The notes below the pieces were generated by a model. It did no database searches, was not told the origin of the DNA, and worked only from the letters and a program-made list of their open reading frames with translations. From VXPQ01 sp964608315 (GTDB lineage: Bacteria > Bacteroidota > Rhodothermia > Rhodothermales > VXPQ01), in the NCBI GenBank assembly GCA_964608315.1, contig CAZSNF010000001.1:200158-264157 (forward strand): 64,000 nt of DNA. Reading direction: 5' to 3'. Below, one piece after another: positions 59,861 to 64,000 of the stretch. The position numbers and the translations under genes are program-made. How positions within the stretch are numbered: position 1 is the first letter of the stretch; every line of letters begins with the position of its first letter.

Positions 59861-60050
59861 CGGGTCCGTACAGCGTATCCTGAATAGAAAACAACCTGCA
59901 AAAAGGCTTACGGCTCGAGAAATGGAGGGGTTCCGTTCCCTGCCGGAGGCAATGGGCAGCGAGGCAAGCGCTTGACCGGAAGAGGCGCTTGCCGTCCATT
60001 CCCCGCCTTTTCATAACGCGGAAAACACGATTTTCTTGCTTTTGGCGGAA

Positions 60051-60058
60051 TAAATTCG
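60051..60058 (+). promoter_or_regulatory. possible -7 box for the initiator tRNA
   Basis: TAAATTCG differs from TAnnTTTG at one position and would give a leader of about 42 nt before the tRNA. A TTTTGG stretch lies only about 8 bp upstream, so the -33 element is unclear. Confidence 0.3.
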
Positions 60059-60107
60059 TATCATGAACGTTTCATCCGATGCGGCGCGCTATGCGTCGTC
60101 CATACAT

Positions 60108-60183
60108 CGCGGGGTGGAGCAGCTGGTAGCTCACCGGGCTCATAACCCGGAGGTCGCGGGTTCAAATCCCGCCCCCGCTACCA
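60108..60183 (+). tRNA. initiator tRNA-fMet (anticodon CAT)
   Basis: 76 nt with encoded CCA. Acceptor CGCGGGG pairs with CCCCGCT except at position 1-72 (C-U mismatch), the unpaired 1-72 position being the formylation and initiator mark. The anticodon stem CCGGG/CCCGG carries the three consecutive G-C pairs of initiators around CTCATAA. T arm GCGGG-TTCAAAT-CCCGC is perfect. Confidence 0.95.
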
Positions 60184-60365
60184 CATAAGCCGGCGCTTCC
60201 AGAGAGAGGCGGCGGCTTTTTTTGCTTGCCGGATGAGATATTCCCCGGATTCGAGGCGCGCCCGCGCGAATTCGCAGTAATCCGGCGCGATCCCGAATCC
60301 GACGTAGCGGCGCCCCTTCGCCTTGCTTGCGACGGCGACCTGACCGGAATCGGGAAACGGATCCA
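60178..60365 (-). pseudogene. remnant of a DNA methyltransferase C-terminus
   Basis: About 62 residues readable on the minus strand, stopping inside the 3' end of the tRNA gene. MDPFPDSGQVAVASKAKGRR then YVGFGIAPDYCEFARARLE matches the AdoMet motif I region (DPFxGSGTT... GRxxxGxExxxxYxxxAxxRL) located near the C-terminus of N4/N6 amino-methyltransferases. The catalytic DPPY part and everything N-terminal are gone; GSGTT is degraded to DSGQV. Repeat fragment B4 replaces the sequence upstream. Non-functional. Confidence 0.6.
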
Positions 60366-60460
60366 TTATTATGCGGGACCGCACCCTGCGCTGCTTCGTC
60401 ATTCCTTGCCAGCGCGTCCCTCGCAGCCTCTGAACTTTGCAGAATTAATCAGAAATTTCT
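60366..60460 (+). repeat. type B right end only, copy B4
   Basis: From ATTATGCGGGACCGCACC through GCTTCGTCATTCCTTGCCAG and CTTTGCAGAATTAATCAGA this matches the last about 95 bp of B2/B3; the final terminal repeat is altered (AATCAGAAATTTCTGG). The left half is missing, replaced by the methyltransferase remnant. Confidence 0.8.
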
Positions 60461-60758
60461 GGAGTATTCTTTAATAAATAAGGCGAACAAATTTAAAGAT
60501 TAAAAAATTAAGGGAGACTTTGTGCCTGGCTTCTGAAAATGTTTCCGAAGGATATGCGAGGCGTCGCGTCCGCCGCAAAACGATGACAAATCAGGTCGGG
60601 CCGAGACAGCGGGCTGCGAATGCGGGTAAAAAATATTCCGCGGAACTTGATTGTGAATTTTTCGTTATGCATATTGAAGACAGAGGGGGCGCATGGAGAG
60701 GAGATGCGCCTGAAGATATGATCGTGTCTTTCGCAACGATTTTCAAAGGAGGGGCGTC
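60461..60758 (+). other. AT-richer intergenic stretch before the Ig-repeat gene
   Basis: 298 bp. The first 60 bp are markedly AT-rich (TTTAATAAATAAGG, AAATTTAAAGATTAAAAAAT). Short open frames exist but none has recognisable similarity. A promoter for the large gene is expected here; no clear TAnnTTTG is seen. Confidence 0.4.
60745..60752 (+). promoter_or_regulatory. strong ribosome binding site
   Basis: AAAGGAGG six nt before ATG 60759, much closer to the Shine-Dalgarno consensus than most genes in this window. It fixes the start of the Ig-repeat protein. Confidence 0.8.
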
Positions 60759-63700
60759 ATGCGAAGGCATTCGGGACATGCGGTTCGATGGGTTTTCGTC
60801 CTGGTTTTTGCGGTTTTCGCATGGGCTGTTCCGGCGCAAGGCCAGGCGATCGAAGAGGGCTTTCCGGCGAAGCGCGTTTTTCAGGACGAGCCGGCCTTGA
60901 GCCCCCCCCCCTTGCCTGAGGAGTGCGACGCTTTCGCCATACCCGACGAGTTCGGAGAGGGGTGCAGAGAGGGTAGCGAAGCCCGAATGCCGGAAACGTT
61001 CGGGGGCATTGCACAGGGAACAGCCGGGTTCCCGGACGGTCTGTCGGCGCCGTCCGATCCTGTGCTTCGGTCGGCTCCGTTCATCGAGTGCCCCGCCGCC
61101 GTGTTTATCGAAGAGATGGAGACGGGCTCCATCGACTGCGAGGCCTGGGACGAGGCGGGCGAAGAGCATATCGACTATTACTGGGAGCCTGCGGGCGGCG
61201 CGCCGCAGGGCTACCTGGACGCGCCCCGCCTGATAGGCGAGGATCGCCTTGTTCCTTCGATAGTGGCGCCGTCGTCTCCCTCCTACGCCACGCTGGAGTC
61301 TTTTCTGTCGGAGGAGGCGACGCTTCGCTACCGGTACCGCCTGACGGCTTTGTCCCGCGTTACGGGCCTGTCGTCTCAGGAAGAAGTGGAAGTGTTCGTG
61401 CTGCTTCGCCGTCCGAGCGTGTATTGTCCTCTGGAGTACGAAGTCCCGGCGGGTTCGGAGGTCGTTCTTTCGTGCGAGGGGGCGGACCCGTTGTCATTTC
61501 GGATGGATTACGAGGAAGGCTCGTCCGTGTCGTGGGAATGGGAGGGCCTGTGGGGCGCGAGCGCGTCGTTGCTGAGCGGGGCGGACACGCCGTCGCCGTC
61601 GTTCCGGGCTCCATTGGGCGGATCGGGGGAGACGTACGATTATGTCGCCAGCATGACGACGACCTCTTCGGGGGTTCCGCGGACGGCGCGCCGTCGGGTG
61701 AGCGTGCGAGTGGTCGAAGGGGATGCAGAGGCTTCCGGCTCCTTGTCGCCAAGCAGTTCGACGCCGTCGGTTACGTGCACGGATTACGAAGTATACGCGA
61801 CTGCGCCTAACTTCTATATGGACTGTTCCTGGCCAAACCCTTTGAACAGAGTCCGGTGGTTACGCTGGACGCCGCTGGGCGCCACGCCGGATTTGAGCAT
61901 GTTCCTTCGCGGCGACAACGCGAAAAAACTCGACGAGAACAGGCCGCTTTTCCTGGCGGGGCAAGTTTATCACCATTGGACGCGGATGCAAGGGCCAGTG
62001 ACTTACGAATACAAAGTGAGTCTGATAGAGGTCGGGTTTCGTGAGAAGCTTGAAATTGCTTCCGACACGGTTACGGTGACGATTCTGGATCACCCGGATT
62101 TGCTGGAGTGCACGACGGAATACGAAGCATACGAGGGCGATCCGGATTTTAAAATCGATTGCAGGCGCCTCGACGGAGGTCGTTTCCGCCCTGTAACACC
62201 CTCGATAGTTTGGACTCTGGGGCCCTGGACTTTCAGGGCCCGACCGTGGCGGCGCTTCTGGCATATGGAGTTTCTTTCCACGAAAAAAGAGCTCGATCCC
62301 ATCTTTTCCGTTCCGAAGTCCATATCCGAAACCGTGGATATAGCGTACTTCGTATATGAGGTGTGCATCTATTTTGACTCCGTGCCGTCCGGATACCCTA
62401 ACATACCCCCGTATACCCGCGTAGAGTCCCATCTGATCACGATAAAGGTGAAGAACAAGACTAATATTAAAGTAGCGTGTACGCACCCCGATGCGGTGTA
62501 CGAGGGCTCGCCGGACGTTGCGTTGTCTTGTTCGGCCCGGGGAGGTCCCGAGGGCGCCGCATATGCGTACGCCTGGACGGCGAGGGGGTCGACGCAGGAC
62601 ACGGGTCTTTTGAGCGCGACGGACGTGTCTTCGCCGACGTTCGACGTGCCGGATAACGTTGCCCGGGACGAGAAGCACGAGTATCTTTTGACGGTTTCGG
62701 AGCCGAATATGCAAAACGCGACGGCGGAAGTTACCGTTACCGTTCTGGACAAGCAAGGCGTTCTTTCGTGCGCGGACCCCGATCCGGTGTATGAAGGCTC
62801 GGCGGATATTCCGTTGTCCTGCACTGCAACGGGCGTTCCTACGAATTCTTCGCCTGCGTACGTCTGGTCGGCTCTTGGTTCAACGCGGAGCACGTCCCGT
62901 TTGAGCGCTACGAACGTGGCTTCGCCGACGTTCGACGTGCCGCAGGACATAGACCGGGACGAGACCTATGAGTATCTTTTGACGGTCTTTCTGGAGCATA
63001 AGGTATACCTGAGAGGTAAAATAAAGGTGACGGTCCTGAACAAGCGTTCCATATATGTTCAGTGCAGGAGTACTTACGAGGGCTACGAGGGGTCGGCGGA
63101 CATTGTTTTCGATTGCAGGGCGCGGGGAGCTCCCGCGGGTTCCGACTACAAGTACGTTTGGGAGCCCTCGCGCCGAACGCCTGACACGAGCCTTTTGAGC
63201 GCTACGGACGTTCTGAATCCGACGTTTTCTTTTCCGGACGACGTGTCGAAGACCACTCATTACAATTACAAGGTGACGGCGTCGGCGGAGCATGCGGAGG
63301 ATGGTCGGGCGACCGTAACGGTGTCGGTTTGGCCTGCGGCCTATGATATATCTGTCGCGTGCGAGCGTCCTGCTCCGGCGTACGAGGGTTCGGGTTCCAT
63401 TGCCTTGCAGTGCTCGTCGTCGGGTTCTCCTGACGGGTACTTGTACTCGTACGTCTGGCGGGCTCGGGGTTCGACGGCGGACGTGTCTTTGTTGAGCGCG
63501 GCGAACGTATCGTCGCCGACGTTCGCCGTTCCGGACGATGTGCATCAGACGACGACGTACGAGTACGTCGTGAGGTCTTCTGCGCTGCATTCTAGAGACG
63601 GCGTGGCGGAGGTAGCGGTGACGGTGCTCGACAGGCCTGCCGTCGTTGCGTCGTGCGCAGCGCCCGGTTCTGTTTACGAGGGTTCGCCGGACGTCGCGCT

Positions 63701-64000
63701 GTCCTGCACGACTACGGGGGCTCCCGAGGGTTCGACGTATTCGTACGCCTGGGAGGCTCGGGGTTCGACGGCGGACACGGGTCTTTTGAGCGCGGCGGAC
63801 GTTTTGTCTCCGACGTTCCGCGTACCGGACGCCGTGGACCAGGACGAGACGTACGAATACAGGCTTCGCGTTACGGCGGCGCATGGGGAAACGGCGACGG
63901 CCAACGTGACGGTGACGGTGCTCGACAGGTCTGCCCTCGTTGCGTCGTGCGCGTCGCCCGGTTCTGTTTACGAGGGTTCGGAAGACGTTGCCTTGTCCTG
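60759..64000 (+). CDS. large secreted Ig-like repeat protein (3' end outside window)
   Basis: At least 1080 residues; the frame is open to the window edge. Signal peptide about 1-30 (WVFVLVFAVFAWAVPAQGQA). A Cys-containing linker is followed by four divergent domains (starting near 61090, 61418, 61765, 62090) and then regular units of 97-99 residues starting at 62457, 62751, 63042, about 63336, 63633 and 63927 (cut). Each unit has VYEGSxDVALSC preceded by a Cys 17 residues before, YxWxxRGST, LLSAxxVxSPTF, VPDxVxxDETYEY and ends VTVTVLD. The fold is probably PKD/Ig-like. A surface adhesin or structural protein is the likely role; no enzymatic domain is visible. It lies next to the tRNA island edge and carries the best ribosome binding site here. 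Confidence 0.85.
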   Translation, partial: MRRHSGHAVRWVFVLVFAVFAWAVPAQGQAIEEGFPAKRVFQDEPALSPPPLPEECDAFAIPDEFGEGCREGSEARMPETFGGIAQGTAGFPDGLSAPSDPVLRSAPFIECPAAVFIEEMETGSIDCEAWDEAGEEHIDYYWEPAGGAPQGYLDAPRLIGEDRLVPSIVAPSSPSYATLESFLSEEATLRYRYRLTALSRVTGLSSQEEVEVFVLLRRPSVYCPLEYEVPAGSEVVLSCEGADPLSFRMDYEEGSSVSWEWEGLWGASASLLSGADTPSPSFRAPLGGSGETYDYVASMTTTSSGVPRTARRRVSVRVVEGDAEASGSLSPSSSTPSVTCTDYEVYATAPNFYMDCSWPNPLNRVRWLRWTPLGATPDLSMFLRGDNAKKLDENRPLFLAGQVYHHWTRMQGPVTYEYKVSLIEVGFREKLEIASDTVTVTILDHPDLLECTTEYEAYEGDPDFKIDCRRLDGGRFRPVTPSIVWTLGPWTFRARPWRRFWHMEFLSTKKELDPIFSVPKSISETVDIAYFVYEVCIYFDSVPSGYPNIPPYTRVESHLITIKVKNKTNIKVACTHPDAVYEGSPDVALSCSARGGPEGAAYAYAWTARGSTQDTGLLSATDVSSPTFDVPDNVARDEKHEYLLTVSEPNMQNATAEVTVTVLDKQGVLSCADPDPVYEGSADIPLSCTATGVPTNSSPAYVWSALGSTRSTSRLSATNVASPTFDVPQDIDRDETYEYLLTVFLEHKVYLRGKIKVTVLNKRSIYVQCRSTYEGYEGSADIVFDCRARGAPAGSDYKYVWEPSRRTPDTSLLSATDVLNPTFSFPDDVSKTTHYNYKVTASAEHAEDGRATVTVSVWPAAYDISVACERPAPAYEGSGSIALQCSSSGSPDGYLYSYVWRARGSTADVSLLSAANVSSPTFAVPDDVHQTTTYEYVVRSSALHSRDGVAEVAVTVLDRPAVVASCAAPGSVYEGSPDVALSCTTTGAPEGSTYSYAWEARGSTADTGLLSAADVLSPTFRVPDAVDQDETYEYRLRVTAAHGETATANVTVTVLDRSALVASCASPGSVYEGSEDVALS
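62457..64000 (+). repeat. tandem about 294-bp repeats within the Ig-like gene
   Basis: Five complete and one cut unit of 291-297 bp. Later units are much more alike at DNA level (GGTTCTGTTTACGAGGGTTC and GGTTCGACGGCGGACACGGG recur) than the first ones, suggesting recent duplication or homogenisation toward the 3' side. Confidence 0.8.

Noticed and set aside
60520..60900. Short plus-strand frame before and overlapping the Ig-repeat gene
   Set aside because: No similarity or good ribosome binding site, and it overlaps the well supported ATG at 60759 in a different frame.
61860..63884. Long minus-strand open frames (61860-62756 and 62880-63884) opposite the Ig-repeat gene
   Set aside because: They are mirror frames of a repetitive, TCG/ACG-rich coding sequence. 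The plus-strand frame has a signal peptide, a strong ribosome binding site and conserved domain repeats; the antisense proteins are arginine-rich with no recognisable fold.
62457..64000. CRISPR-like regular repeats
   Set aside because: The period is about 294 bp, in frame, and encodes protein domains; there are no short identical repeats with unique spacers.

Overview
The window is 64 kb of bacterial chromosome with about 48 protein genes, one tRNA and an unusually dense set of dispersed intergenic repeats. The gene content points to the Bacteroidota, most likely the Rhodothermales/Balneolales side. Supporting signs are a GWxTD-domain protein, lamin-tail plus FlgD-like secreted proteins, a DksA homologue without zinc cysteines, split pntAA/pntAB/pntB genes, a DUF1015-serC pair, a Bacteroidota-type -7 box (TATATTTG) in front of pnt, and a fairly high G+C content. 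No 16S gene is present, so this placement is an inference.

Layout. 0.1-12.7 kb (+ strand): secreted lamin-tail protein, A-type Fe-S carrier, clpC, tyrA, gcvT, comB-like, ftsK, purK and purE. 13.0-21.1 kb (- strand): a translation and secretion operon ffh-rpsP-rimM-trmD-rplS-smpB-tyrS, followed by a GWxTD/TPR protein. 21.4-22.8 kb (+): 5-formyl-THF cyclo-ligase and a PspC membrane protein. 23.2-28.7 kb (-): polA and an M16 peptidase pair. 28.8-32.6 kb (+): dTDP-sugar genes (rfbB, rfbA, an rfbC-like cupin) and a tandem YjbQ-like protein. 32.8-36.3 kb: an SDR, a small Bacteroidota protein, an RCK potassium channel and an L,D-transpeptidase. 36.3-49.9 kb (-): lepB, an exported unknown, lepA, lspA, a dksA-like gene, ileS, a purine nucleoside phosphorylase, divIVA and yggS, then an ABC permease whose ATPase is at 49.9-50.6 kb. 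50.7-58.4 kb: a GDSL lipoprotein, pntB-pntAB-pntAA, serC, DUF1015 and a DUF4153-like membrane protein. 58.5-59.9 kb: TonB and DUF2461. 60.1 kb: initiator tRNA. After the tRNA the content changes: a DNA methyltransferase remnant, a repeat fragment, an AT-richer stretch, and a very large secreted protein of roughly 98-residue Ig-like repeats that runs off the window end.

The most unusual thing here is a modular repeat family that I do not recognise. Full-length copies (about 205-263 bp) share terminal inverted repeats close to TTAAGGATACTCTGATTAA and a common right end of about 55 bp. They carry one of two unrelated cores. Core A is a long stem-loop that occurs in both orientations in different copies. 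Core B contains a Shine-Dalgarno sequence, an ATG and a short open frame. Solo ends and half copies lie in many other gene junctions, where they supply stop codons (rimM, M16, SDR, divIVA), Shine-Dalgarno sequences, or, for two genes, the whole 5' leader including the start codon. No transposase is visible, so the elements would be non-autonomous if mobile.
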